64,000 nucleotides of DNA, from contig CAMBBS010000022.1 in NCBI GenBank assembly GCA_945863875.1, forward strand, positions 1-64,000, written 5' to 3'. Origin of the DNA: Desulfopila aestuarii DSM 18488 (lineage in GTDB: Bacteria; Desulfobacterota; Desulfobulbia; Desulfobulbales; Desulfocapsaceae). Shown piece by piece: positions 9,328 through 18,066 of this stretch. The notes beneath the pieces are model-generated. The model ran no database searches, had not been told where the DNA came from, and was given only the letters and a program-made list of their open reading frames with translations. The number at the start of each line of letters is the position of its first letter. Positions within the stretch are counted from its first letter, which is position 1. Made by a program: the position numbers and the translations under genes.

Positions 9328-9858
9328 ATGCGTTGGTGGATAACAGTTTTGATCATCTTTGCTGCAGCTTTATCCCGAGCGGGCGATGACCGCCGGTCGA
9401 GCAGGGGATCCGAAAGTCTTTGCACCTATTCGTGGTACAAATTCATAGAAGATAAGGTGGCGACCAGCGACGAGCAGAATCATGGTCCGGATGTCGGCTC
9501 GGACGAGTGGAAATCAGTGGTGGAGTTCAAGCTTGGCCTCCGAGGCCAAAGTGACCTGCCCCGTCGTAACAGCGAAGCCTGGTGTCGCGATATCAACCAA
9601 CTTGTTCCGGGCTACAGTCCGTTTCGTTTCATCTGCGACGGCGACCCCGCCAAGGAGGTCATTATTACCTTTTTGCAGAGCGATCCTTCGTCCCTGGTCG
9701 CCGAATTTGACGGTAGTGTTGCACTGATGTATGTGCAAACGAGCGGCAGTGGTACAAGGTACCAGGGGAAGGACAAGACTTTTTGGGAACATCAGGGCGA
9801 AGCGACGATCACCTGGGGGGACGACATGCCGAAAATGCTCTGCAAGCAAGTACCCTGA
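9328..9858 (+). CDS. Exported protein with C-terminal MliC-like lysozyme-inhibitor domain
   Basis: 176 aa, with an ideal ribosome site (aggagg) before ATG. Residues 1-19 form a signal peptide (MRWWITVLIIFAAALSRAG). The C-terminal 80 residues match MliC (membrane-bound inhibitor of c-type lysozyme): FRFICDG with the first Cys, a SGSGTRYQGKDKTFWEHQGEA core and a final Cys in KMLCKQ. The first 95 mature residues (with SDEWKSVVEFKLG and EAWCRDINQLV) form an extra domain I do not recognise. No lipobox Cys is seen, so a periplasmic soluble form is likely. Monocistronic. Confidence 0.65.
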   Translation: MRWWITVLIIFAAALSRAGDDRRSSRGSESLCTYSWYKFIEDKVATSDEQNHGPDVGSDEWKSVVEFKLGLRGQSDLPRRNSEAWCRDINQLVPGYSPFRFICDGDPAKEVIITFLQSDPSSLVAEFDGSVALMYVQTSGSGTRYQGKDKTFWEHQGEATITWGDDMPKMLCKQVP

Positions 9859-10012
9859 TGCTGACAGAACAGGTTGGAAAATAAAAGAGTCGGTTTATTG
9901 GTTGCCTGTGATATAACCAATAATGGTCTAGCGGCTCATGAGATACATTCAATTTTCTCTGCAATGAATCGGTGAAAAAATAGTTTTATGAAGTTTATGA
10001 AGGTAATATACA

Positions 10013-10597
10013 ATGACATTTATGACTGACAGCACGGTATTTATTTATATAATTCTCCCCCTCCTGGTCTTTCTGGCGCGTATAATTGATGTTTCCATCG
10101 GCACTCTGCGGATCATCTTTGTCGCCAGAGGGTTGAAGTATTTTGCTGCCCTCCTTGGCTTTTTCGAATCCCTTATCTGGCTGATAGCGGTGGCCCAGGT
10201 CATGCAGAATCTTAATTCGTGGCAGACGTATGTCGCATTTGCCTGCGGATTTGCCGCCGGAAACTATGTCGGGGTGGTTCTCGAGGAAAGAATTGCCCTT
10301 GGCAATCTCTTGATAAGAATCATAACCATGAAGGAGGCGGATGAGCTCGTGAACGTTCTCTGGAAAGCGGGGTACGGCGTGACCAGCGTTGATGCACGAG
10401 GGGAGTCTGGGCCGGTGAAATTGATTTTCAGTATCACCAAACGGAGAAATCTCGCCAAGATCATTGCCATTATTAAAAAATACAATCCCAATGCCTTTTA
10501 CACTATCGAAGATATGCGTTATGTCAATCAGACCTATCCGCTGCCGTTGACGAAGCGCTCCCTGTTCCCGCATATGGCCCTGAGAAAACGCAAGTAG
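10013..10597 (+). CDS. UPF0316 / DUF2179 membrane protein
   Basis: 194 aa. Three N-terminal membrane helices (about residues 8-28, 38-58 and 65-85) carry the family motifs IIDVSIGTLRIIFVARGLKY and ACGFAAGNYVGVVLEERIALG. A soluble DUF2179 domain follows from about 95 to 180 (GVTSVDARGESGPVKLIFSITKRR). The family is widespread but of unknown function. The start has a modest ribosome site (gaaggt). Its stop is 13 bases from the stop of the convergent MFS gene. Confidence 0.85.
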   Translation: MTFMTDSTVFIYIILPLLVFLARIIDVSIGTLRIIFVARGLKYFAALLGFFESLIWLIAVAQVMQNLNSWQTYVAFACGFAAGNYVGVVLEERIALGNLLIRIITMKEADELVNVLWKAGYGVTSVDARGESGPVKLIFSITKRRNLAKIIAIIKKYNPNAFYTIEDMRYVNQTYPLPLTKRSLFPHMALRKRK

Positions 10598-10610
10598 GGC
10601 TTTTTCTATA

Positions 10611-12020
10611 TCACTTGCCGTTCGGTACGCTTGAAGATAGCAAGGCCCCTCGAAACCAGGAGAAATAGACCCCTGCAAGGCAGAGAAGGGCGCATAGAGT
10701 AAAGACCGTGTGAATGCTGCGCAGAAACAGGTCATAGTTTTCTGGGACGATTGCCTGGCGGCCGACGATGAGTGTCAAAACAATGGTGGCCATGGCCATA
10801 CTGAACATCTGACCAAGCAGGCGCATGGTCGCTACAGTTCCCGACGCCAGCCCATAGTGACGCTTTTCCACTGCACCCATGATGGCGTTCATGTTCGGGG
10901 AGCTGAACAGGGCAAAACCGGTACCGAGTAGGATCAGATTGGCAACGATAAGATATGAAGCGGTATCCGGCTGCAATGTTGAGAAAAGTATCACCCCAAC
11001 AACTGTCAAGCTCATGCCGGCAGTGGCAAGCAGCCGGGGTTCGATACGGTCGGAAAGTTTGCCGGTTATCGGCGACAGCACCGCCATGACTATCGGTTGG
11101 GCCATCAGCACAGTACCAGCCGTCTGCGGCGACATTCCTTTCAGATACTGCAGGTAGAGGCTCAACAGGAAGGTGACGGCAAAGGTTGCGGAATAGTTGA
11201 GCAGAGCGGCAATGCTCGAATAGGCGAAGGTCTTGTTGTCGGTAAACAGCTGGATATCAAAGACCGGAAACCGGGCGGTCAGCTGATGGCGGATGAAAAC
11301 AGAGATGAGGATGAAGCCGGAAAGCAGCAGCAGTATGCCCAGGGTCGATGGCAGTCGCGTCGCGCCATAGACCAGCGCGAGAATGGCCGAGGCATACAGC
11401 AGACACCCGACGACATCAAGCTTTTGTCCCGGCTCGCCCACCCATTCTCCTTTGAGATAATAGAGTGTCAATAAAAGGGTGAAAAGACCAAGAGGCAGCA
11501 TGACAAGAAAGATACTGCGCCAGCCGAGGTAGTGGGTGAGAAAACCACCGGCAAATGGTCCCACGGACAGACCGATATACACAGCGGCGACATAAAGCCC
11601 GATGACCTTACCCCGTTTGTTTGGTGGAAAAATGGAGGTAATGATGGCCATGCCGGTTGTCACAAACATGGCCGCACCCAGGCCCTGAAAGGCTCGCAGG
11701 CCGATCAGCATTGTCGCCGAGTCGGCAAAAATGGCCAGGCCGGTACCAAGCGTGTACACGCCCAGGCCGGTGGCGAAAACTTTTTTCCGACCGTGAATAT
11801 CGGCAATTTTCCCGGCCGGTACCAGGCCGATAGCCATAGCCAGCAGGTAGGCGGTGGCTATCCAGCTGAGCTGTACGGCATTCATTTGCAGTTCGACCTG
11901 GATAGCCGGCAAGGCCACATTCACCGAAGAAATCATGAATGGCCCCATAAACGAGGTCAGGGTTGCGACAATTAAAGCCGACCGCTCAAGTGCGGCATTG
12001 TTTTCAGTACCTTGCTGCAT
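10611..12020 (-). CDS. MFS transporter, DHA2 (EmrB/QacA-type) drug exporter
   Basis: 469 aa, with many membrane helices consistent with the 14-helix DHA2 family. The antiporter motif A is seen as GKIADIHGRKKVFATG near residue 70, and motif C-like GLSVGPFAGGFLTHYLGWRSIF near 155, which is typical of drug/proton antiporters. A ribosome site (ggagc) precedes ATG at 12020. No TetR/MarR regulator or EmrA adaptor gene adjoins it, so substrate is unknown. Confidence 0.88.
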   Translation of the reverse strand: MQQGTENNAALERSALIVATLTSFMGPFMISSVNVALPAIQVELQMNAVQLSWIATAYLLAMAIGLVPAGKIADIHGRKKVFATGLGVYTLGTGLAIFADSATMLIGLRAFQGLGAAMFVTTGMAIITSIFPPNKRGKVIGLYVAAVYIGLSVGPFAGGFLTHYLGWRSIFLVMLPLGLFTLLLTLYYLKGEWVGEPGQKLDVVGCLLYASAILALVYGATRLPSTLGILLLLSGFILISVFIRHQLTARFPVFDIQLFTDNKTFAYSSIAALLNYSATFAVTFLLSLYLQYLKGMSPQTAGTVLMAQPIVMAVLSPITGKLSDRIEPRLLATAGMSLTVVGVILFSTLQPDTASYLIVANLILLGTGFALFSSPNMNAIMGAVEKRHYGLASGTVATMRLLGQMFSMAMATIVLTLIVGRQAIVPENYDLFLRSIHTVFTLCALLCLAGVYFSWFRGALLSSSVPNGK

Positions 12021-12285
12021 AGTTGCTCCCTGTTTCTAATATGATGATGTGATGGCTTCGAAAAAATCTTTATCGTGGGGCACCGAGGCTACCACGCTTT
12101 CTGCCGAGAAGCAATACCGCCACTCTTCCAGCTCAGCTTCTTAAAATCAACGAAAATATCTTGTCTAAATGGCTTGAAAAGGATAGGCTTTTGTATCGTT
12201 TATGCAGGTTCAGCGGGATAAGGCCGGTAGAAATGAGGTGATCGTTTACGAAAGTGTCTTGGAAAATGTATAAATGGAGGATGCC

Positions 12286-12591
12286 ATGCCTGAATTCTGC
12301 AGTCCATTTGCTGTAAAGAAAAGCGATAGAAAGCTCACCGACCAGGAACTGGTTCGGGCGATACGTTTTATGGTGGCGGCTGAATATGAAGCTATTCAAC
12401 TCTACCAGCAAACTGCCGAAAGTACGGATAATGTCTTGGCAAAAGAGGTGCTGTTGGATATCGCCGATGAAGAAAAAGAGCATGCCGGCGAGTTTCTTCG
12501 CCTGCTTCGCGAGCTCGATGTCCAGGAAGAAGAGTTCTATAAAGAAGGGTATCAGGAAGTTGAAGAAATTATCGCCAAGATGAAAAAGTAA
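12286..12591 (+). CDS. Small ferritin-like protein (encapsulin-cargo Flp-like family)
   Basis: 101 aa. The ATG at 12286 is chosen because ggagg sits 6 bases before it; the in-frame ATG at 12274 overlaps that site. Two helices carry iron-ligand motifs: AAEYEAIQLYQQ and DIADEEKEHAGEF, a pattern of short ferritin-like proteins that dimerise to make a di-iron site. Similar domains are encapsulin cargo or are fused to encapsulin in some archaea and bacteria. No encapsulin shell gene is present in this window. It likely oxidises and stores iron or protects against peroxide. Confidence 0.75.
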   Translation: MPEFCSPFAVKKSDRKLTDQELVRAIRFMVAAEYEAIQLYQQTAESTDNVLAKEVLLDIADEEKEHAGEFLRLLRELDVQEEEFYKEGYQEVEEIIAKMKK

Positions 12592-12613
12592 GAGCTCACA
12601 TTAAAATAATATA

Positions 12614-13645
12614 ATGTCAATATCATACGAGAAGTTAGCAACACAACTCAAAGCCTCCCCCCGTTCCTGGCTGGTCACCGGCGTCGCCGGGTTTATTGGT
12701 TCTAACCTGCTCGAGACTCTTCTCAAACTTGAGCAACGGGTTTTTGGCCTGGATAATTTGTCAACCGGTTTCCAGCATAACCTCGACGAAGTCCGCTCTC
12801 TGGTCAGTGAGGAGCAATGGCGGCGATTTTCCTTTATTGAAGGGGATATCCGTACCTTGGACACTTGCTGCAGCGCCTGCGATGGTGTGGAATATGTTCT
12901 GCATCAGGCGGCTTTGGGTTCGGTGCCCCGTTCCATAGAAGACCCGCTTACGACAAATGAAAACAACATCAACGGCTTTCTGAACATGCTTGTTGCCGCA
13001 AGGGATGCAAAAGTACGGCGCTTTGTCTACGCCGCATCGAGTTCCACCTATGGCGACCATCCTGATCTACCCAAGGTCGAGGAGAAAACCGGCAAACCAT
13101 TGTCGCCCTACGCCGTTACCAAACTCGTCAATGAGCTGTATGCGGAAGTTTTTGCCAGAACATATGATTTCAACACTATCGGACTCAGGTATTTTAATAT
13201 CTTTGGTCAACGTCAAGACCCGGATGGCGCCTACGCCGCGGTCATTCCCAAATGGTTTGCCGGACTGGTCAAGAATGAAGCCGTCTATATCAACGGGGAT
13301 GGGGAGACAAGCAGGGATTTCTGCTTTATTGACAATTGCGTCCAGGCAAATATTTTGGCGGCCACCGCCCCCGACGGAGCGGCGGCAAATCAGGTCTACA
13401 ATGTCGCCTATGGAGAAAGAACAACCCTGAATGAACTGTACAAGCTTATTAAAGAGCGGGTTGTCACGAGCAATGCCCATGCTCAAGGGGCAAAACCGCT
13501 TTATCGTGACTTTAGAGAAGGGGATGTTCGTCATTCCCTGGCTGATATCTCCAGGGCCAGGACATTGCTTGGCTATGCACCCCGGTTCTCGGTTGTCAAG
13601 GGACTGGATAAGGCTGCGGAGTGGTATCTGCAAAGTCTTGGGTAA
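12614..13645 (+). CDS. WbpP-like UDP-N-acetylhexosamine 4-epimerase
   Basis: 343 aa extended SDR. The NAD motif GVAGFIG is at residues 23-29, the catalytic Tyr/Lys pair in PYAVTK at 166 and 170, and the conserved serines in ASSSTYG near 142-144. N-terminal and central features ([30 protein letters not shown]) are characteristic of WbpP/Gne-type epimerases acting on UDP-GlcNAc or UDP-GalNAc/GlcNAcA for surface polysaccharide. The NUDIX gene begins 25 bases downstream and probably shares its transcript. No other polysaccharide genes are near. Confidence 0.85.
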   Translation: MSISYEKLATQLKASPRSWLVTGVAGFIGSNLLETLLKLEQRVFGLDNLSTGFQHNLDEVRSLVSEEQWRRFSFIEGDIRTLDTCCSACDGVEYVLHQAALGSVPRSIEDPLTTNENNINGFLNMLVAARDAKVRRFVYAASSSTYGDHPDLPKVEEKTGKPLSPYAVTKLVNELYAEVFARTYDFNTIGLRYFNIFGQRQDPDGAYAAVIPKWFAGLVKNEAVYINGDGETSRDFCFIDNCVQANILAATAPDGAAANQVYNVAYGERTTLNELYKLIKERVVTSNAHAQGAKPLYRDFREGDVRHSLADISRARTLLGYAPRFSVVKGLDKAAEWYLQSLG

Positions 13646-13669
13646 AAAATTGAATTTTTTTGAGAAGAC

Positions 13670-14218
13670 ATGAACTACTGTCCCCATTGTGCCGCACCAG
13701 TCATCGTTGAAACGCCCGAAGCCGACAACCGGCCCCGCTCGATCTGCACTGGCTGTGGCCGCATCCATTACCAGAATCCGAAAATGGTTGTCGGCTGTAT
13801 TCCGGTATGTGATGAAAGAGTATTGCTCTGCAAAAGAAATATTGAACCAAGAAAAGGCTTCTGGACACTTCCGGCTGGCTATCTTGAATGCAATGAAACC
13901 ACCGAGGCCGGCGCCATCCGCGAGACACTCGAGGAAACCGGAGTTGTGGTTACTGAACTGCAACCCTATCGCCTCTTTGATATTGTCCACATTGCCCAGA
14001 TTTATCTAATGTATCTTGCCCGTCTTCAGACACTGGCGTTTCATGCAACTGAAGAGAGTCTCGAGGTCAGGTTGTTTGTGGAAAAGGATATACCCTGGTC
14101 GGTGATTGCTTTCCCGGTTATTGAAAAAGCATTACAGCACTATTTTGCCGACCGGCTGCACAATGATTTCCCCTTTCGACAGGATCAGATTACCGAAACC
14201 ATTAGGACACGGTACTGA
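13670..14218 (+). CDS. NUDIX hydrolase with N-terminal zinc ribbon
   Basis: 182 aa. A zinc ribbon (C4, C7, C26, C29) precedes the NUDIX fold. The NUDIX box is complete: G70, E76, R84-E85, E88-E89, G91 (GYLECNETTEAGAIRETLEETG). This architecture resembles NudC-type NADH/ADP-ribose-like pyrophosphatases, but the protein lacks the longer NudC N-terminal domain. Substrate is unknown. The start lies 25 bases after the epimerase gene. Confidence 0.85.
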   Translation: MNYCPHCAAPVIVETPEADNRPRSICTGCGRIHYQNPKMVVGCIPVCDERVLLCKRNIEPRKGFWTLPAGYLECNETTEAGAIRETLEETGVVVTELQPYRLFDIVHIAQIYLMYLARLQTLAFHATEESLEVRLFVEKDIPWSVIAFPVIEKALQHYFADRLHNDFPFRQDQITETIRTRY

Positions 14219-14258
14219 CGTTTTCTCGGTCCACTTCTTTTTTCTTTCCGATCCTGGC

Positions 14259-14283
14259 ATGAAATGAGTCGTTCTTATTTCAT
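14259..14283. repeat. Inverted repeat after the NUDIX gene
   Basis: ATGAAATGAG-tcgtt-CTTATTTCAT is a near-perfect 10-bp dyad 40 bases after the NUDIX stop. No T-tract follows, so it may be an attenuated terminator or a protein-binding site. Confidence 0.4.
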
Positions 14284-14396
14284 CACGCCCGGCAAGTGAT
14301 TATTTTAAATAGAAATGCTATACTGAGAGCACCAGGCAGGTTTAAATCGGCCTTGGGGTAGATCTATAGATATAAATTGCAATAACAGGGGGATTC

Positions 14397-14846
14397 ATGC
14401 AAAAAGCTCAAGATATTATGACAAAAGATGTAATTACGGTAACACCTGCAACAACGGTAACAGAGCTGGCCCTGCTTCTGGCATCGCATAAAATTGGTGG
14501 TGCCCCGGTGCTCGATTCCTCCGGTGCTCTTCTTGGTGTGGTTACGGAAAATGACTTGATCGATCAAAAGAAGAAAATCCATATCCCCACCGTCATTACC
14601 ATTCTGGATTCTGTTTTTTATCTGGAAAATCCGGATAAAATGGAAAAGGAAATGAAAAAAATCGCTGGTTCAACAGTTGGCGATATTTATTCCAAGGATC
14701 CTTTGACAGTTACCGAAGATACCCTCCTTGACGAGATCGCTACCCTGATGGCGGAAAAAAACGTTCATACCCTGCCTGTCATGCAAGGTGATACGCTGGT
14801 TGGGGTAATCGGCAAAAAGGACATCATCAAGACGCTGATTTCCTGA
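14397..14846 (+). CDS. Stand-alone CBS-domain-pair protein
   Basis: 149 aa, a full-length tandem CBS (Bateman) module and little else. The first CBS starts AQDIMTKDVITVTPATTVTELA and ends GALLGVVTENDLID. The second has VGDIYSKDPLTVTEDTLLDEIA and ends DTLVGVIGKKDII. Such modules sense adenine nucleotides or SAM and regulate partners by contact; the partner is not evident here. A ribosome site (aggggg) precedes ATG at 14397. Confidence 0.88.
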   Translation: MQKAQDIMTKDVITVTPATTVTELALLLASHKIGGAPVLDSSGALLGVVTENDLIDQKKKIHIPTVITILDSVFYLENPDKMEKEMKKIAGSTVGDIYSKDPLTVTEDTLLDEIATLMAEKNVHTLPVMQGDTLVGVIGKKDIIKTLIS

Positions 14847-15004
14847 TGGTGCCGGTCCTTCTCTGCAGACCTCATGGCAAACGATAATAGCTACAGTCTG
14901 TACAGTCTCAAGACCTGTTACGCACATCCTCGGCCCTGGTAAAGGTTCACATATACAGAGGATATGCTGCATTTCAGGATTTCCGTTGCACGCTTACAAA
15001 AATC

Positions 15005-15060
15005 TTGACTAGTAAAAGATAACTAATTACATATGGGACTAATTATTATTATATCCGATA
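15005..15060 (+). promoter_or_regulatory. Promoter and probable Fur/PerR operator of the fur-like operon
   Basis: A sigma-70-like promoter is visible: TTGACT at 15005-15010, a 17-base spacer, and TACATA at 15028-15033. An A/T-rich tract directly after it (ACTAATTATTATTATATC, 15037-15054) resembles Fur/PerR boxes. Autoregulation by the Fur-like protein encoded 120 bases downstream is the obvious inference. Further down are small hairpins (CTCCTC-TT-GAGGAG, about 15091-15104). Confidence 0.5.
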
Positions 15061-15179
15061 TGCTGGAAAGAAATTGAGACGAATTTTAGCTCCTCTTGAG
15101 GAGGGATACATTCATTTACGATGCCCTTCTCCGGAAAAATCCGGAAAAGGATTTCCAGGGGTAATCACAAAGGGTCCGT

Positions 15180-15584
15180 ATGCAACTCCGAATGACGAAT
15201 CAGCGGGAAATGATCCTGCGCGAGTTGAAAAAAAGCAAACGGCATCTTTCTGCTGATGAGTTGTATGATATAGTCAAAAAAGTTATGCCGCGAATAAGCC
15301 TGGCCACGGTTTATCGTAATCTTGAGATACTCTCGGAAAAGGGGGTGATCCGCAAGCTGGAAATAAGTGGCAGGCAGAAGCGTTTTGATTTTGATGTCTC
15401 GGATCACGATCATATTTATTGTGCTATGTGCCACAAGGTCGATAATCTCAACATTGAGCGAAAAAATGTCAATTCCGAGCAGCTAGGTGTTGAGGCAGGG
15501 TATTCAATAACCGGGTATAGGGTGGAAGTCATCGGCATATGCCCGGAGTGTCAGAAAAAAGAAAAGATTAAGGAGAAAAAATAA
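15180..15584 (+). CDS. Fur-family (PerR-like) transcriptional regulator
   Basis: 134 aa. The N-terminal winged helix carries the family signature MTNQREMILRELKKSKRHLSADELYDIV and ISLATVYRNLEILSEKGVI. The dimerisation domain has HDHIYCAMCHKVDN and a second CPEC, which supply the structural Cys4 zinc site typical of PerR and most Fur proteins. ATG at 15180 follows an agggt ribosome site. The downstream Cys-rich winged-helix gene overlaps its stop codon (TAATG), so the two are translationally coupled. It likely controls iron or peroxide response and perhaps itself. Confidence 0.88.
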   Translation: MQLRMTNQREMILRELKKSKRHLSADELYDIVKKVMPRISLATVYRNLEILSEKGVIRKLEISGRQKRFDFDVSDHDHIYCAMCHKVDNLNIERKNVNSEQLGVEAGYSITGYRVEVIGICPECQKKEKIKEKK

Positions 15585-15835
15585 TGAGCGGATGTGGATG
15601 TGGTTGTGCATGTACAAATACGGTGAAAGAAACAGGCAGTGAATCCAAAAAGGTGCTGGAGGCGTTGGCCAAATGTGCTGGCCCATGCGGTTCGAAAGAT
15701 ATCGCTGAGGCTACCGGGCTTGATAAAAAAGTCATAAGCGACCAGATAGCTGCGCTGAAAAAACAAGGCCTGGTTGATAGCCCGGTGCGATGCAAGTACG
15801 GCATTACCCCAGAAGGCAAGGCCAGCCTAGGCTAA
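15584..15835 (+). CDS. Small winged-helix regulator with Cys-rich N-terminus
   Basis: 83 aa. The first ten residues contain four alternating cysteines (C4, C6, C8, C10), and further cysteines lie at CAGPCGS and VRCKYG. Residues 20-80 form an ArsR/MarR-like winged helix (VLEALAKC..SKDIAEATGLDKKVISDQIAALKKQGLV). The start ATG shares a base with the stop of the Fur-like gene. The Cys cluster could bind a metal or Fe-S cluster and act as the sensor. Seen: fold-like pattern and cysteines. Inferred: DNA binding and metal sensing. I know no named family for it. Confidence 0.7.
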   Translation: MSGCGCGCACTNTVKETGSESKKVLEALAKCAGPCGSKDIAEATGLDKKVISDQIAALKKQGLVDSPVRCKYGITPEGKASLG

Positions 15836-15876
15836 ATTGAGCCGCCATGTGCGGCGTAATCAGTTTCTGATCCTTT

Positions 15877-15912
15877 AAAAAACCCGTGGATGGTAATATC
15901 TCTGCGGGTTTT
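15877..15912 (+). terminator. Rho-independent terminator of the fur operon
   Basis: AAAACCCG and CGGGTTTT pair across an 18-base loop and run into TCTTAATTT. It lies 40 bases after the winged-helix gene. A small extra hairpin (GCCGC-catgt-GCGGC) is at 15841-15855. Confidence 0.7.
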
Positions 15913-16011
15913 CTTAATTTATTCCCGTTGATATAAATGCCGTCAAAGTGGTATCTTACGCATCCAGCTGAGTGAAACTGTAATGCAATTATTTTTCAAC
16001 TATGGTGCCCT

Positions 16012-16599
16012 ATGCAAGAGATCATTGCCAGAACACGTACCTTTAGGCGGTTTGTAGAAAAAGAGGCAATAAATACGGCGACTCTGCACGAATTGATTGA
16101 TCTGGCCCGGTTAGGCGGGTCGGCTCGCAATGGCCAGCCGTGGCAGTATATGATTGTCAATAGCCCAAAATATTGTGAGAGGATTTTTCCCTATCTCGGC
16201 TGGGCAGGGTATCTGACCGACTGGAAAGGCCCGATTGAGGGAGAACGGCCCAGTGCTTATATTCTCTGCCTTTTGAACAAAAATAGGCTGAAGGGACCGG
16301 AGAGTGAGGCTCAGTTTGATTTGGGGGTAGCCTCGCAGAATCTGCTTCTCGGGGCAATGGAAAAAAGGATCGGCGGGTGCCGGATAGGTGCGTTTAATGC
16401 GCAACTGACCTCTCTGTTTAAACTTCCTGAACACCTGCGGCTTTCACTGGTTATAGCACTCGGCAAGCCGAGAGAAACCGTCATTATCGAAGAATGTAAA
16501 GACGAGGATGATGTTCGCTACTGGCGGGACGAACATGGCGTGCATCATGTACCGAAACGATCCCTGAAGAGTTGTCTGGTGGAAATGGAGTTGCGTTAA
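16012..16599 (+). CDS. Nitroreductase-family flavoprotein
   Basis: 195 aa. The N-terminal RTFRRFVEKEAIN and LIDLARLGGSARNGQPWQYMIV motifs are those of FMN-binding nitroreductases. The segment FDLGVASQNLLLGAMEKRIGGCRIGAF is the conserved FMN/dimer-interface region, and ALGKPRE near residue 150 ends the fold. Physiological substrate is unknown. The next gene starts 82 bases downstream on the same strand. Confidence 0.85.
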   Translation: MQEIIARTRTFRRFVEKEAINTATLHELIDLARLGGSARNGQPWQYMIVNSPKYCERIFPYLGWAGYLTDWKGPIEGERPSAYILCLLNKNRLKGPESEAQFDLGVASQNLLLGAMEKRIGGCRIGAFNAQLTSLFKLPEHLRLSLVIALGKPRETVIIEECKDEDDVRYWRDEHGVHHVPKRSLKSCLVEMELR

Positions 16600-16681
16600 C
16601 AATAAACCCGCTGGCAGCTTCGAGCAGTGACTGCATTGATGAGCTGCCGGCTATGTATTGCTATAAATCACAGGAAGAGTC

Positions 16682-17062
16682 ATGGGTACTGAAAAAACAT
16701 TTGAGCAACAGATTGATACGCTGCAAAAGGAAGTCCGGCAACTCGATGACGATTTTGACGATACGATTGTCGAAGAAACGGCAGCCCGTTTGCGGGGACT
16801 CAACTTTTCGCCGCCGGTTATTACGCCGATGGATAAATTTTTAAGAATACGCAGCCAGGGTGTGCTGGCCGAGATTGATCGTATTCTCGCCTTACCGGAC
16901 GCCGAAGCCTGTGCGCTTGCACCAGATAATACGAAGAAGTGTGGAGATCTCCGGGTGCAGTATATTACTGTACTGATATTTTATTATAAAAAGCTTCTGC
17001 AGTTAAGGAAGGGCAACCCTGAAGAGTGGGATGAGGTGGATGAGCTGTACGTCCATGATTGA
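16682..17062 (+). CDS. Conserved hypothetical protein with N-terminal coiled coil
   Basis: 126 aa, acidic, with no family I recognise. Residues 5-35 look like a short coiled coil (EQQIDTLQKEVRQLDDDFDD); the rest is helical with a LRVQYITVLIFYYKKLLQLRKGNP segment. ATG at 16682 follows a ggaagagtc ribosome site. Its tidy position between two confident same-strand genes and its codon use support a real gene. Confidence 0.6.
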   Translation: MGTEKTFEQQIDTLQKEVRQLDDDFDDTIVEETAARLRGLNFSPPVITPMDKFLRIRSQGVLAEIDRILALPDAEACALAPDNTKKCGDLRVQYITVLIFYYKKLLQLRKGNPEEWDEVDELYVHD

Positions 17063-17127
17063 CGACAGCCGTTTTTTGCTGTGGTGTTTCACTCTTTAAA
17101 AGTATTTTTCTTTCTTTCAGGTTCCCT

Positions 17128-18066
17128 ATGTCCTCTCCGGTTATCCGTACCTTCAGCTATCACTACCGGGGTAAATATAGGCATGGCGTAGGCAAGATCC
17201 CGGTTGATATGGGGCAGCCCTGCCCGAATAGGCTGCAGGGAGGCTGCATTTTCTGCCGACCGGCCAGTTTTACTCCTGCTTATCTGTGCAATACCGATGA
17301 TGTCTTGCGGCAGGTGGCTGAGGGGAAGAAACATCTGCTGCGGGGAAGATTCAAAAAATACTTTGCCTACTTCCAGCAGGAAACCTGCACGGCCTTGCCT
17401 GTCGAACAATTAATGCCGGTTTTCCAACTGCTGCTGGCCGATGCCGCCTGCATTGGCCTGATACTCTCCACCCGACCGGATTATGTCAGCAGCCAGCTTT
17501 TAGAGCCGCTTGCTGAACTGCTCAGTACGAGCGGCAAGGAATGTCTTTTCGAGCTTGGTCTGCAGAGTGTCCACGAGCGCAGTTTGCAGCTTCTCAATCG
17601 GAATCATAGCTATAGCTCCTTTGAGGATGCTGTCCGGCTTATTCGGCAGGCCGGCTGTTTTGAGTTGGGCGCCCATCTGATTTTTGGTATTCCCGGGGAA
17701 TGCGCGGAAGATATGCTTTGTTCGGTGCAAACAGTCTGCCGGCTTGGCGTGAATGCTCTGAAGCTGCATCACCTGCAGGTTATTCGCGAAACCCCGTTGG
17801 CGGATCTCTATGCACAGGGGAGCGTCGAAGTGTTTACCCTGGACGGTTATATGCAATTTTTGCTGCGGGTCCTGCCGATTATACCCGCTGACGTGACCAT
17901 CCATAGACTTTGGGCAACCGCCCACCCCGAGCTGCTTATTGCCCCGCACTGGCATGTGCTGGCCGGTCGTCTCAGTGAGATGCTGCGGCACAAAATGACG
18001 GAAGTCGGCATATGGCAGGGGCAACGAGCCGGGCGTCCCTTTCCTTCTCTTAATGCTACTCTCTGA
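17128..18066 (+). CDS. TIGR01212-family (YhcC-like) radical SAM protein
   Basis: 312 aa. The radical SAM cysteines are in CX7CX2C spacing (C32, C40, C43: CPNRLQGGCIFC), the variant specific to the YhcC/TIGR01212 family. Other family motifs are YFQQETCTALPVEQL and LGLQSVHERSLQLLNRNHSYSSFEDAVRLI. The substrate is unknown. ATG at 17128 is preferred; a TTG at 17059 overlapping the previous gene would add an unlikely hydrophobic leader. Its 3' end overlaps the convergent CBS gene by 11 bases. Confidence 0.85.
   Translation: MSSPVIRTFSYHYRGKYRHGVGKIPVDMGQPCPNRLQGGCIFCRPASFTPAYLCNTDDVLRQVAEGKKHLLRGRFKKYFAYFQQETCTALPVEQLMPVFQLLLADAACIGLILSTRPDYVSSQLLEPLAELLSTSGKECLFELGLQSVHERSLQLLNRNHSYSSFEDAVRLIRQAGCFELGAHLIFGIPGECAEDMLCSVQTVCRLGVNALKLHHLQVIRETPLADLYAQGSVEVFTLDGYMQFLLRVLPIIPADVTIHRLWATAHPELLIAPHWHVLAGRLSEMLRHKMTEVGIWQGQRAGRPFPSLNATL

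Noticed and set aside
12133-12483. Minus-strand 116-codon frame opposite the ferritin-like gene
   Set aside because: The plus strand encodes a clear di-iron protein with a strong ribosome site; the minus frame has no family.
17059-17127. TTG start extending the YhcC-like protein by 23 residues
   Set aside because: It adds a hydrophobic leader foreign to the family and lacks a ribosome site; ATG at 17128 gives the family N-terminus.
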